Source: CAWGJF01 sp963822905
Lineage (GTDB): Bacteria > Bacteroidota > Ignavibacteria > Ignavibacteriales > Ignavibacteriaceae
Direction of reading: 5' to 3'
Length of the DNA: 64,000 nt
NCBI GenBank assembly: GCA_963822905.1
Contig: CAWGJF010000001.1
Coordinates: forward strand, 1,116,001 to 1,180,000
Under the pieces are notes generated by a model. The model worked only from the letters and a program-made list of their open reading frames with translations. It did no database searches and was not told the DNA's origin. The position numbers were made by a program, and so were the translations under genes. Below, one piece after another: positions 9,128 through 18,225 of the stretch (position 1 is its first letter; every line of letters begins with the position of its first letter).

Positions 9128-9461
9128 TCTTGAATAATTAATTTCTTCCTTCAAATTCAAAAGAAATATTATTAAAACTTTTTGTTTTAATTACCTATTT
9201 CAAAATAATTGATCAGGTACAATCTTAAATTGATTTACTATCTGTGGTAAAATTTATGGCGATTGGAATAAGTATAAACGGATAAATAGTAAAATTGAAC
9301 GAAAGGAATTCTTTACAATAAATATTAATAATTATTATTCATTTTTTTGCAAATTTTAAGTTATTTCATTCCATTAAGTGTGGAATAATTATTGATTTAG
9401 CGATGATTGTTGTGGATTACTTTATTCGAATATTTACATTTAATCAATAATAGGAGGTTAT
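9128..9461 (+). other. AT-rich intergenic region upstream of an outer-membrane protein gene
   Basis: No open frame of note on either strand. It carries one small dyad, ATTCCA and TGGAAT at 9368-9373 and 9381-9386 with a 7-base spacer, about 75 bases before the next start codon, which could be a binding site or a weak hairpin. It ends with the strong ribosome binding site AGGAGG before the ATG at 9462. The promoter of the downstream gene should be here, but I cannot choose a single convincing -35/-10 pair. Confidence 0.5.
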
Positions 9462-10739
9462 ATGAGGTTCTTTAACTCATTGGTTATTCTTGCCCTGGTT
9501 GGTTTTACTTTCAGTGGATTTTCACAGGATTATAAAAAAACTGGTGGTTTAGCAAGATTAACCAGTATGGGTTCTAATATTTACGTTTCCGATCCATTCT
9601 TCGTTACAATTAACCCTGCCTGGAATTCTGAATATGATAATTTCCTGATGGGTGATTTAGGTTCGAATCCCGGAGCGCCGTTTTCAGCTGGTGGGAATGG
9701 ACAATACATTTCAGCAAATTTCAGGCTGAATAGACAATGGACCATTGGTGGCTTATTAACAAGGAATGACTTTAACGGTTTCTCAATTGCTCTGCTTGAT
9801 CCGGGTACAAACAACACACTCGGTTTAACATTTCCAGGCGTTGTTCAGCAAGTTAATAATATTGTTGGAAGTGGTGTCGTAGTGCCAATGGATAATAACG
9901 TTGAATTGATTGGAACCTTTTCATTTGGAAATTCTTCAGTTGGATTAGGCATCGCTTATGCGTCAACTTCAAATGATTTCACACCTGATAATGGAAATGG
10001 TGGATATGAAGGCTCTGCAAGTCAGATTGGAATGAACCTTGGATTATTGGCAAACGTTTCAAGCAGTTTTCTTTTAGATGTCGGTGCTTCTATAGTTTTC
10101 CCTAAAGCAAAGTATGCTCTGGATCAAACACCTGAAACAAATGCGGATCAAACGATAATTCTTGCTAATGGAAGAGTATTTTGGAAACAATCTTCCAAGT
10201 TTACTATAGTTCCCGTAATTTCATTTGCAACTGCTTCAGGTTCTTTTGAAACTGCCGGAACGTCATACGATCTTAATTCGTTTACTTCTATTTCTGCTGG
10301 TTTAGGTGTGAATTATACTGTTGGAGATTTCTTGTTTGCAGGAGGTCTTTTATATAGTACAAACTCAGCAACAACACCGGCAGATACTTCTACTAATCCT
10401 GATACACCTGAGTTAACATCCACAGCTACAAGTTTCCCTATATGGAATATTGGAATGGAATGGAATATGCTTGAATGGTTAGTTGCAAGATTGGGTTATG
10501 TTGCTGTAACAGGCAGTCAGACAATTGAAACTGCTGGTGGTGGAAATGATGTTGATCAGTACGTACAAACTTATTTCCTTCCAGCTACAAGAGGATTTAC
10601 AGTTGGCGTTGGATTCAGATTTGGAGATTTTTCACTTGACGCAACTGTTAATGAAGATGTTTTAAGACAAGGATTTAATAATATTGGTGGAGGCGGATCT
10701 ACTTTTGCTTATTTATCCACTTCTTATGCTTTACCATAA
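9462..10739 (+). CDS. Outer-membrane beta-barrel protein (porin-like), function unknown
   Basis: A 425-residue exported protein. The signal peptide is clear: residues 1-22, hydrophobic LVILALVGFTFSGFS with cleavage around FSQ-DYKK. The rest consists of alternating hydrophobic/polar strands rich in Gly, Asn, Ser and aromatic residues, for example WTIGGLLTRNDFNGFSIALL and FSLDATVNEDVLRQGF, ending in a C-terminal strand YLSTSYALP typical of beta-barrels. Repeated N-x-G and TSN turns look like short periplasmic or extracellular loops. It is a single-gene unit with an AGGAGG site and a strong terminator, suggesting high expression. Resembles generic Bacteroidota/Ignavibacteria PorV/FadL-like or OmpA-less barrels; I cannot name a substrate. 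Confidence 0.75.
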   Translation: MRFFNSLVILALVGFTFSGFSQDYKKTGGLARLTSMGSNIYVSDPFFVTINPAWNSEYDNFLMGDLGSNPGAPFSAGGNGQYISANFRLNRQWTIGGLLTRNDFNGFSIALLDPGTNNTLGLTFPGVVQQVNNIVGSGVVVPMDNNVELIGTFSFGNSSVGLGIAYASTSNDFTPDNGNGGYEGSASQIGMNLGLLANVSSSFLLDVGASIVFPKAKYALDQTPETNADQTIILANGRVFWKQSSKFTIVPVISFATASGSFETAGTSYDLNSFTSISAGLGVNYTVGDFLFAGGLLYSTNSATTPADTSTNPDTPELTSTATSFPIWNIGMEWNMLEWLVARLGYVAVTGSQTIETAGGGNDVDQYVQTYFLPATRGFTVGVGFRFGDFSLDATVNEDVLRQGFNNIGGGGSTFAYLSTSYALP

Positions 10740-10748
10740 ATAGTTTAA

Positions 10749-10780
10749 GGCTTACCGGCGAAATTCCGGTAAGCCTTTTT
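10749..10780 (+). terminator. Intrinsic terminator of the outer-membrane protein gene
   Basis: GGCTTACCGG (10749-10758) and CCGGTAAGCC (10766-10775) form a perfect 10-bp stem with a 7-base loop, followed by TTTTT. A textbook rho-independent terminator. Confidence 0.93.
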
Positions 10781-10855
10781 CTTTATATTTTCCTACCTTT
10801 ACTTACATTCTGCAATATTTTAATTTCAATTTCTTTCTAATAAGTTTTTGATGAG

Positions 10856-11905
10856 ATGGAAGAACTCGTAGGTGCTATACATATGCATTCGGTTTTTTCT
10901 GATGGTTCAGGAAAGGTATCCGAAATTGCAAACTTTGCTGATGAAGTAGGGTTAGATTTTATTATTCTTACTGATCACAATACGCTTCGGGCATTGCATG
11001 AAGGATATGAAAAATGGTATGGTAATACTCTTTGCCTGGTTGGATGTGAAATAAACGACAGGGAAAATAAAAACCATTATCTCGCTTTCGGCATAGATGA
11101 AACATTTTCTACGCGGTTGTCAGCCAAAAGTTATGTAAAAAAGGTAAAAGAATCAGGAGGAATTGGTTTTCTTGCTCATCCACATGAAAAAAGAAATCAT
11201 ATGAAAGAGCATCCACCATATCCATGGGTTGAATGGGACACTAAAGATTTTACAGGGATTGAAATATGGAATCATATGTCTGAGTGGATGGAAAATTTGA
11301 CAGAACAGAATAAATACCAGGCTTTTCTTCATCCTTTAAGAACTATAGCAAAACCGCAGACTGAAACTCTGGAGTTATGGGATAAACTCAGCCTTGAACG
11401 ATTAGTTGTAGGGATCGGAGGAGTTGATGCACACGCACATAAATACAATATGCTTGGTTTTCTGGAAGTAGAAATCTTTCCTTACAAAGTTCTTTTTAAA
11501 TCTATAAGAACACATGTTCTGCTTGAAAAACCTATTGATGTAGAAAATTCGCCTGAGAAAATAAAGTCGGCTAAAAAGCAAATTTATGAATCACTTGCAA
11601 ATGGAAGATGTTTTTTTGCTAATGATTATCATGCTGATTCCAGGGGATTTACATTTTATGCCGAATCCGGGGGAAAAAAATTTGAGATGGGAGATTCAAT
11701 TATTACTCCAAATAAAGTTACTTTACATATCCTGATTCCCGAAAAAAATGCGGTTATAAAGATTATTCATAATGGGAAAAAAGCAAAGGAAATTGAATCA
11801 GACAAAGTTTCATTTGAAGTTAAAAACCCGGGAGTTTACAGAGTTGAAGTTTCAATCCATAATAAAGCCTGGATATACTCAAATCACATCAGAATTGGCT
11901 TATAA
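10856..11905 (+). CDS. PHP-domain metal-dependent phosphoesterase
   Basis: A 349-residue cytosolic protein of the polymerase-and-histidinol-phosphatase family. The metal-binding motifs are present: HMHSVFSDG (HxH at residues 9-11), LTDHNT near residue 42, GCEIN, FLAHPHE near residue 105, and VGIGGVDAHAHKYN near residue 190. The last 90 residues (from about 250) form a separate beta-rich domain with repeated VTLHILIPEKN and PGVYRVEVSI strands, an immunoglobulin-like extension often seen on CehA/McbA-type PHP hydrolases. The substrate is unknown. A tRNA-Arg gene begins two bases after the stop codon, so both are probably on one transcript. Confidence 0.82.
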   Translation: MEELVGAIHMHSVFSDGSGKVSEIANFADEVGLDFIILTDHNTLRALHEGYEKWYGNTLCLVGCEINDRENKNHYLAFGIDETFSTRLSAKSYVKKVKESGGIGFLAHPHEKRNHMKEHPPYPWVEWDTKDFTGIEIWNHMSEWMENLTEQNKYQAFLHPLRTIAKPQTETLELWDKLSLERLVVGIGGVDAHAHKYNMLGFLEVEIFPYKVLFKSIRTHVLLEKPIDVENSPEKIKSAKKQIYESLANGRCFFANDYHADSRGFTFYAESGGKKFEMGDSIITPNKVTLHILIPEKNAVIKIIHNGKKAKEIESDKVSFEVKNPGVYRVEVSIHNKAWIYSNHIRIGL

Positions 11906-11907
11906 AT

Positions 11908-11981
11908 GCGCCCATAGTTCAATTGGACAGAACGTTGGATTCCGGTTCCAAAGGTTGGAGGTTCGAGTCCTCCTGGGCGTA
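11908..11981 (+). tRNA. tRNA-Arg (anticodon CCG)
   Basis: A full cloverleaf can be drawn. The acceptor GCGCCCA pairs with TGGGCGT (G-U at the end). D-arm GTTC...GAAC. Anticodon arm TTGGA-TTCCGGT-TCCAA with anticodon CCG. T-arm GGAGG-TTCGAGT-CCTCC. Discriminator A. The 3' CCA is not encoded (ACAATT). It begins two bases after the PHP gene's stop codon. Confidence 0.95.
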
Positions 11982-12068
11982 CAATTAAAATTATTACTGG
12001 AAGATTGGGGAAATATCTATTATTTTTACTTCTCTTTTCAATTAAATTTAGACAAATAAGGAACTCGA

Positions 12069-12767
12069 ATGCTTCAGAAGAAAAAGAAACTTTCGCGCAA
12101 AGAAATCAAAGAAGATAAATTGGTTTCGATTTTTTATAAATCACAGTCATACTTTGAAGAAAATAAAAACAGGTTAATGACTTTCGGTCTAGTATTAGCT
12201 GCTGTAATAATAGGTGTGTATTTTTATTTGAATCAGAAAAAAGAAGAAAATATGAAGGCCGGAACAGAACTGGCAAAAGTTATGAAAATATATGATTCCG
12301 GATCTTATCTTGAAGCCATCGAAGGAGTTCAGGGCGGTGATAATAATAAAAATGTTAAAGGATTAAAACAAATTGTTGAAGAATTCGGAAGTACTGAAAA
12401 CGGGGAAACTGCAAAAATCTATTTAGCTAATGCATATTCCTATCTTGGTAAATATGATGAGGCATTTAAATATTATGAAGATTACGGTGGAGGACTGGAT
12501 TATATGAAAGCGGCATCACTTTCAGGTAAAGCAGGTTATTATGCAAGCAAAGGAGAATATGCAAAAGCAGCAGACCTATATAAAGAAGCTGCAAGTATTT
12601 CACCTGCTAACGGAGAAAACCAGGATTATCTTTTAAATTCAGGTATTAACTATTTTAAAGCAGGAAATAAAGATCAGGCAAAATTAGTTTTAAATAAATT
12701 GAAGGATGACTTTCAACCTTCGGCAACAACAAGAGAAGCTGATAAATATATAACCCAGTTGAATTAA
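12069..12767 (+). CDS. Membrane-anchored TPR protein (YfgM-like)
   Basis: A 232-residue protein with a basic N-terminus (KKKKLSRKEIKED), one transmembrane helix at about residues 38-56 (RLMTFGLVLAAVIIGVYFYL), and a periplasmic part built of tetratricopeptide-like repeats: AKIYLANAYSYLGKYDEAFKYYED, KAGYYASKGEYAKAADLYKEA, SGINYFKAGNKDQAKLVLNK. The architecture equals YfgM/ancillary SecYEG translocon subunit proteins in other Gram-negatives, a plausible role here (inference). It lies between tRNA-Arg and efp. Confidence 0.75.
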   Translation: MLQKKKKLSRKEIKEDKLVSIFYKSQSYFEENKNRLMTFGLVLAAVIIGVYFYLNQKKEENMKAGTELAKVMKIYDSGSYLEAIEGVQGGDNNKNVKGLKQIVEEFGSTENGETAKIYLANAYSYLGKYDEAFKYYEDYGGGLDYMKAASLSGKAGYYASKGEYAKAADLYKEAASISPANGENQDYLLNSGINYFKAGNKDQAKLVLNKLKDDFQPSATTREADKYITQLN

Positions 12768-12858
12768 TATTTAATCTAAATTTATCGGTTATTAGTATCT
12801 AAATTATAAATACTATATCCCGGTATTTTTAACTATTTCAAAACAAAAAATATCTTTT

Positions 12859-13425
12859 ATGGCAGATACCTCAGATTTCCGAAATGGATTGATCATAAAA
12901 TTTAAAAATGATCTTTACTCTATCGTAGAATTTCAGCATGTTAAACCAGGTAAAGGCGGTGCTTTTGTCAGATCAACCCTTAAGAATTTAAGGAACGGGA
13001 AGGTTCTTGATAATACATTTAGAGCCGGTGAAAAAGTTGATATAGTCAGAGTTGAAAGAAGAAAATATCAATATTTATATCGTGATGGTGAATTTCTGGT
13101 TTGTATGGATAATGAAACTTATGAGCAAATCAATGTTTCTGCAAACCTGATTGGAGAAGGTGCTGAATTTCTTAAAGAAAGTCTCGAACTTGAAATCCTT
13201 TTTGATAGTACAGAAATTATTAATGTTGAAATTCCGATTTTCATTGAATTGAAAGTTGTAGAAACAGAGCCGGGATTTAGAGGCGACACAGCTACTGGAG
13301 CAATGAAGCCGGCAAAACTTGAGACCGGTGCAACGGTAAATGTTCCTCTGTTCATAAATGTTGATGATTTAATTAAAGTTGACACAAGAACGGGTGGGTA
13401 CTCTGAAAGAGTTAAAACTTCATAA
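12859..13425 (+). CDS. efp: Translation elongation factor P
   Basis: Relieves ribosome stalling at polyproline. All three domains are present in 188 residues. The tip loop PGKGGAFV carries Lys32, the residue that is post-translationally modified in many bacteria; a genB/epmA partner is not in this window. The C-terminal OB-fold signature VETEPGFRGDTATGAMKPA with GATVNVPLFI is typical. accB and accC follow closely, an efp-accB-accC order common in many bacteria. Confidence 0.97.
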   Translation: MADTSDFRNGLIIKFKNDLYSIVEFQHVKPGKGGAFVRSTLKNLRNGKVLDNTFRAGEKVDIVRVERRKYQYLYRDGEFLVCMDNETYEQINVSANLIGEGAEFLKESLELEILFDSTEIINVEIPIFIELKVVETEPGFRGDTATGAMKPAKLETGATVNVPLFINVDDLIKVDTRTGGYSERVKTS

Positions 13426-13441
13426 CAACAAGGATGAGAAA

Positions 13442-13915
13442 ATGGATTTAAATTTAATTAAAAAACTTGTGAGAATTGTTGATACAAGTGGAGTTACAGA
13501 TTTGGAAATTGAAGAAAATGGTATGAAAGTTAAAATTGCTAAAAAGATTCGCAGTGCACAAGTATCGGCACAACCCCAGGTAATTCCAGGAGCATTTCCA
13601 ACTACAGAAGTAACACAAGAAATAAAAAATGATTCTTCATCCGAAAAACTATCTGACGGGGATGCTGAATCTGCTCTATATACAATTAAATCACCAATAG
13701 TAGGAACTTTTTATCGGGCTCCGGCACCTGATGCTGATGCTTATGTTCAGGTTGGTGATTCAATATCCACAGGTTCAGTTCTTTGCATAGTTGAGGCAAT
13801 GAAACTTATGAATGAAATCGAATCAGATATTGAAGGCAAAATTGTTAAGATACTTGTGGAAAATGGTAAACCTGTAGAATACAATCAACCTTTGTTTATG
13901 ATTCAAATCGCTTAA
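13442..13915 (+). CDS. accB: Biotin carboxyl carrier protein of acetyl-CoA carboxylase
   Basis: Carries the carboxybiotin between AccC and the carboxyltransferase in the first step of fatty acid synthesis. The start is ATG at 13442, 17 bases after the efp stop, giving 157 residues; the open frame reaches further upstream, but the family begins MDLNLIKKLVRIVD. Residues 1-40 form the AccC-interacting helix, followed by a Pro/Ala/Ser/Glu-rich linker and the biotinyl domain with EAMKLMNE; the biotinylated Lys is residue 121. Next gene accC starts 28 bases on. Confidence 0.95.
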   Translation: MDLNLIKKLVRIVDTSGVTDLEIEENGMKVKIAKKIRSAQVSAQPQVIPGAFPTTEVTQEIKNDSSSEKLSDGDAESALYTIKSPIVGTFYRAPAPDADAYVQVGDSISTGSVLCIVEAMKLMNEIESDIEGKIVKILVENGKPVEYNQPLFMIQIA

Positions 13916-13943
13916 ATTGTTGTGATATAAAATCGGAATTAAT

Positions 13944-15299
13944 TTGTTCAACAAAATCTTGATTGCCAATAGAGGTGAAATAGCACTTCGGGTTATCCGC
14001 TCTTGTAAAGAATTAGGAATTAAAACCGTTGCTGTTTATTCAGAAGCGGATGCTGATTCATTGCACGTTACATTTGCCGACGAAGCAGTTTGTATTGGGC
14101 CTCCACCAAGTCGTGATAGTTATCTTAAAATTCCTTTAATCATTTCTGCCGCTCATATTACCGGTGCCGATGCAATTCACCCTGGTTATGGATTCCTTGC
14201 TGAAAATGCAAACTTTTCTGAAATATGTGCTGAATCAGATATTAAGTTTATAGGCCCATCTCCAGAAATGATTCGTGCGATGGGTGACAAATCCTTCGCA
14301 AAAGAAACCATGAGAAAAAATGGAGTCCCGGTAATTCCCGGAAGTGATGGAATAATTACAGATAAGGATGAAGGAAAAAGACTTTCTGCAGAAATTGGTT
14401 ACCCGGTGATAATTAAGGCATCTGCTGGCGGTGGTGGAAAAGGTATGAGGATTGTATGGTCTGAAAGTGATTTTGATAAAGCTTTTCAAATGGCACAAAC
14501 TGAGGCTGAAGCTGCTTTCGGGAATGCAGAAGTCTATATTGAAAAGTTTATTGAAAATCCACGACATATAGAATTCCAGGTCTTAGGTGATAAACATGGA
14601 AATGTTTATCACTATGGTGAAAGAGATTGTTCTGTTCAAAGAAGACATCAGAAATTAATTGAAGAAGCTCCGTCTCCAATTATGGACGCAGTGCTCAGAG
14701 AAAAAATGGGAGAGGCAGCAGTTCTTGGTGCCAGATCAGTAAATTATGAGGGTGCCGGCACAATCGAATTTCTTCTTGATAAACATCATAATTTTTATTT
14801 CATGGAGATGAATACAAGAATTCAGGTTGAACATCCCGTTACTGAAATGACTTATGATGTTGATCTTATCAGGCAGCAAATTATGATTGCTGGCGGTGAA
14901 AAGATCGATTACAAACCTCATAAACATTCAGGACACAGTATTGAATTCCGGATAAATGCTGAGGATCCGGCAAAGGACTTCAGACCTTCACCCGGCAAAA
15001 TAACTTCGCTGCATTTTCCAGGTGGATTTGGAGTAAGAATTGATTCACATATTTATCAGTTTTATACTATCCCTCCTTACTATGATTCTCTTCTTGCAAA
15101 ATTAATAGTATGGGGAAGAAACCGGGATCATGCAATTCGCAGAGGTATTCGTGCACTTGAGGAAATTACAATTGAAGGAATTAAAACAACAATTCCATTT
15201 CATAAACAAGTTCTTCGGGATGAAAGATTTTTAAGTGGTAAATTTGATACAAGTTTCCTTGAAAGTTTTCAGTTCAGGGAAGAAGAACTTAACACCTAA
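13944..15299 (+). CDS. accC: Biotin carboxylase subunit of acetyl-CoA carboxylase
   Basis: ATP-grasp enzyme that carboxylates biotin on AccB. TTG start; 451 residues, the standard length for a single-domain AccC. Motifs: KILIANRGEIALRVIRS at the N-terminus, the glycine-rich ATP loop ASAGGGGKGMRIV, RDCSVQRRHQKLIEEAP, and the catalytic EMNTRIQVEHPVTEM. Follows accB in one operon. The C-terminal biotin-carboxylase domain closes with TIEGIKTTIPFH. Confidence 0.96.
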   Translation: MFNKILIANRGEIALRVIRSCKELGIKTVAVYSEADADSLHVTFADEAVCIGPPPSRDSYLKIPLIISAAHITGADAIHPGYGFLAENANFSEICAESDIKFIGPSPEMIRAMGDKSFAKETMRKNGVPVIPGSDGIITDKDEGKRLSAEIGYPVIIKASAGGGGKGMRIVWSESDFDKAFQMAQTEAEAAFGNAEVYIEKFIENPRHIEFQVLGDKHGNVYHYGERDCSVQRRHQKLIEEAPSPIMDAVLREKMGEAAVLGARSVNYEGAGTIEFLLDKHHNFYFMEMNTRIQVEHPVTEMTYDVDLIRQQIMIAGGEKIDYKPHKHSGHSIEFRINAEDPAKDFRPSPGKITSLHFPGGFGVRIDSHIYQFYTIPPYYDSLLAKLIVWGRNRDHAIRRGIRALEEITIEGIKTTIPFHKQVLRDERFLSGKFDTSFLESFQFREEELNT

Positions 15300-15315
15300 T
15301 TTAAAGGATAACAAT

Positions 15316-15696
15316 ATGAGTATACCATCTAATCTAAAATATACTAAAGATCATGAATGGATCCGGGTTGAAGGAAAAAATGCATTTATTGGAATAACCG
15401 ACTATGCACAGGGGGAACTTGGAGATGTTGTCTTTGTTGATATAGATTCTTCAATTTCTGAAATTAAGAAAGGAGAATCATTCGGTACGATTGAGGCAGT
15501 AAAAACAGTCAGTGATATTTATGGTCCTTTTTCGGGAAATGTTATTGAAATAAATCCAAAACTTGCGGAGAATCCTGAGTTAATTAATTCAGATCCCTAT
15601 GGAGAAGGATGGATGGTTAAAGCTAAAATTTCAGATGAATCAGAATTAGCCGAACTTCTTGATGATAATGCCTATAAGGATTTAATAGGTCAGTAA
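15316..15696 (+). CDS. gcvH: Glycine cleavage system H protein
   Basis: Lipoyl carrier of the glycine cleavage system. ATG at 15316 behind AAAGGA gives 126 residues. The lipoylated Lys63 lies in GTIEAVKTVSDIY, and the N-terminus KYTKDHEWIRVEG, GITDYAQGELGDVVFVD and the C-terminal NPELINSDPYGEGWM are family hallmarks. The upstream open frame overlapping accC is not part of the protein. gcvT and gcvP are not in this window; the YgfZ-like gene at 2955 is a different protein. Confidence 0.95.
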   Translation: MSIPSNLKYTKDHEWIRVEGKNAFIGITDYAQGELGDVVFVDIDSSISEIKKGESFGTIEAVKTVSDIYGPFSGNVIEINPKLAENPELINSDPYGEGWMVKAKISDESELAELLDDNAYKDLIGQ

Positions 15697-15720
15697 ATAA
15701 TAATAAATAAAAAATTTTAT

Positions 15721-15741
15721 AAACCCGTGTTGTGCGGGTTT
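15721..15741 (+). terminator. Intrinsic terminator after gcvH
   Basis: AAACCCG (15721-15727) and CGGGTTT (15735-15741) form a 7-bp stem with a 7-base loop, followed by TATTTTAT. Short but well formed, and located between gcvH and guaA. Confidence 0.7.
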
Positions 15742-15764
15742 TATTTTATAAAACTAAATAAAAA

Positions 15765-17306
15765 ATGTCACAGCGTGAATCAATTTTAATAATAGACTTC
15801 GGATCGCAATATACCCAGCTTATCGCACGTAGAATTCGTGAAGCAAATGTATTTTCAATTATTCATCCGCACACAATCAGTATTGATGAAATTAAAAAAA
15901 TAGCTCCAAAAGGAATAATATTTTCCGGCGGACCTATGAGCGTTTATGATGATGGCGCACCGGATATAAATGAACAAATTCTAAAGTTGAAAATTCCGAT
16001 GCTTGGGATATGTTATGGTCTGCAAATTATTACTAAAAATTTTGGCGGGAGTATTGAGCAGGCTAATGACAGAGAATACGGCAAATCAATATTGCGAGTT
16101 ATGGATGATACCGATATTTTGCGAAAAGTCGATTCTGCATCAGTTGTTTGGATGAGTCATGGTGATTACATTACTCAACTTCCAACGGGATTCAAAATTG
16201 TTGGTGAATCCGACCACTCTCCTGTATGCGCAATTTCAAATAGTTCAAAAAGGATTTATGGTTTACAATTTCATCCTGAAGTAGCACATACAGAAGAGGG
16301 AAAAAAAATTATTCATAATTTTCTTTTTGATATATGTAATTGCAAAGGAGATTGGACTTCCGGTAATTTTATTGAACAACAAATTTCTGATATAAAAATC
16401 CGGGTTGGAAATAGCAAAGTTATTTGTGCGCTTAGTGGAGGTGTTGATTCTACAGTTGCGGCAGTTTTAGTAAAAAAAGCAATCCGGGAAAATTTAACCT
16501 GTATACATATTGATACAGGTTTAATGAGAAAGAATGAGAGTGAAAAAGTTGGTAATCTTTTCAGGGACAAATTAAAACTTGATTTTATTCATGTCGATGC
16601 AGGAGAAATTTTTCTTTCAAAGCTAAAAGGCGTTATTGATCCTGAGCAAAAAAGAAAAATTATTGGTAATACATTTATCGAAGTTTTTGAAGAGGAAGCA
16701 AAAAAAATAAAGGATGTTAAGTTTCTGGTTCAGGGAACTCTTTATCCTGATGTAATTGAATCACTTCCTGTTAAAGGTAATTCTGTTACAATCAAAACTC
16801 ATCATAACGTTGGCGGGCTTCCGGAGAGGATGAATCTAGAATTAATTGAGCCATTCAGGGAATTGTTTAAAGACGAGGTCAGAACTGTTGGAAAAGATCT
16901 TTTAATTCAGGATGAATTTATTTATCGTCATCCATTTCCTGGTCCTGGTCTGGCTGTTAGAATACTGGGTGAAATTTCTGAAGACAAATTGAGAATTCTT
17001 AGAGAAGCAGATGATATTTTTATTTCAGCAATAAAAAAGGGGGATTTATACAGACAAATCTGGCAAGCGTTTGCTGTTTTATTGCCCGTTAGTTCTGTTG
17101 GAGTAATGGGTGACTACAGAACATACGAATTCGTTCTTTCTCTCCGGGCAGTAACTTCTGTTGATGGAATGACTGCAGATTGGTTCCAGTTTGATCATGA
17201 TTTTCTTGCCGATGTGTCGAATGAAATAATAAATAAAGTTAGAGGAATTAATAGGGTAGTTTACGATATTAGTTCAAAACCTCCGGCTACAATTGAATGG
17301 GAATAG
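15765..17306 (+). CDS. guaA: GMP synthase (glutamine-hydrolysing)
   Basis: Converts XMP to GMP. A single 513-residue chain has an N-terminal class I glutamine amidotransferase with nucleophile Cys83 in GICYGLQ and the His/Glu pair in LQFHPEVAHTEEG, then the ATP-pyrophosphatase domain with P-loop ALSGGVDSTVAA and the C-terminal dimerisation domain ending PPATIEWE. The length and order are those of the bacterial enzyme. The following TPR gene starts inside its last codons. Confidence 0.97.
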   Translation: MSQRESILIIDFGSQYTQLIARRIREANVFSIIHPHTISIDEIKKIAPKGIIFSGGPMSVYDDGAPDINEQILKLKIPMLGICYGLQIITKNFGGSIEQANDREYGKSILRVMDDTDILRKVDSASVVWMSHGDYITQLPTGFKIVGESDHSPVCAISNSSKRIYGLQFHPEVAHTEEGKKIIHNFLFDICNCKGDWTSGNFIEQQISDIKIRVGNSKVICALSGGVDSTVAAVLVKKAIRENLTCIHIDTGLMRKNESEKVGNLFRDKLKLDFIHVDAGEIFLSKLKGVIDPEQKRKIIGNTFIEVFEEEAKKIKDVKFLVQGTLYPDVIESLPVKGNSVTIKTHHNVGGLPERMNLELIEPFRELFKDEVRTVGKDLLIQDEFIYRHPFPGPGLAVRILGEISEDKLRILREADDIFISAIKKGDLYRQIWQAFAVLLPVSSVGVMGDYRTYEFVLSLRAVTSVDGMTADWFQFDHDFLADVSNEIINKVRGINRVVYDISSKPPATIEWE

Positions 17307-18225
17307 TTTATTGGAAAAAGAATATGTCATTCAACATAAACTGAAGCAAGCAAGAGATTTTGAATCCCAAGGCAAATTTCTGCATTCAATTCAGATTTAC
17401 CATTCTCTGATAAATGAGTTTCCCGACTTTCTGCATGCTTATCTAAGCCTTGCAGCATTGTATGAACATATAGATAATCCTAAATCAGCTAATGAGATTT
17501 TTGAACAAATTATTTCAATTTCTCCAGATGACAACGAGATGCGGATTTATTTTGCTCAATTTCTTTTCAGGAAGATGGATTGGTCTGGTGTTATTAATAT
17601 TCTGATTAAAGTGGATCCGGAAAATGAGCCCCTGGTTTCATTTCTTGTTGGAACTTCATATCTGTTCTTAGGTAAACATGAGTTAGCTAAAATTAATTTA
17701 TTGAATTTTATTACGTCTGATGAACAGCCCGAATTAATTTATGGGGCATATTTATTCCTTGCAAAAATTGATTTGTATTTGAAACAATATGAAAATGCTC
17801 TTAAATATATACGTCGTGCTGAAACTTTTCTTGATGATTATTGGGAATTATATTTGATTTATGCGCGGATATATTTTGAACAGGAAATGTACACTCATTC
17901 ATTAGAGTATTTACAAAAGGCTATCAATGGAAACAGCAATAACCTGATTGTTAATTATTGGGCCGGCAAGTTATTCCTAAAGATGAATAACAATAAAAAA
18001 GCCCAATTGTACATAAACAAATATCTTGATTTAACTGAAGAAAATTCGTCAGAGGATTACATAGATAAAGCAAGGAAATTTCTTAAATCAGGGAAAATAA
18101 AAGAAGCTCTGATTAACTTTGAAATGGCAGATTATTATATTGATAAGAAAAATTTTGTTAGTAATTTAAAAGATGATACAATTAATCCCTCCAAAAAATT
18201 AGATGGTACTGATGATCAATATTAA
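17293..18225 (+). CDS. TPR repeat protein
   Basis: A soluble 310-residue protein made almost entirely of tetratricopeptide repeats: ESQGKFLHSIQIYHSLINEFPD, LAALYEHIDNPKSANEIFEQI, LAKIDLYLKQYENALKYIRRAE, and YARIYFEQEMYTHSLEYLQKAI, followed by INKYLDLTEENSSED. No signal peptide. It starts with TTG at 17293 inside guaA (a TTG at 17311 is a possible alternative) and overlaps the next gene's start, so guaA, this gene and the LpoA-like gene are translationally coupled. Its partner is unknown; the operon layout suggests a link to the envelope protein downstream. Confidence 0.8.
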   Translation: MNGNSLLEKEYVIQHKLKQARDFESQGKFLHSIQIYHSLINEFPDFLHAYLSLAALYEHIDNPKSANEIFEQIISISPDDNEMRIYFAQFLFRKMDWSGVINILIKVDPENEPLVSFLVGTSYLFLGKHELAKINLLNFITSDEQPELIYGAYLFLAKIDLYLKQYENALKYIRRAETFLDDYWELYLIYARIYFEQEMYTHSLEYLQKAINGNSNNLIVNYWAGKLFLKMNNNKKAQLYINKYLDLTEENSSEDYIDKARKFLKSGKIKEALINFEMADYYIDKKNFVSNLKDDTINPSKKLDGTDDQY

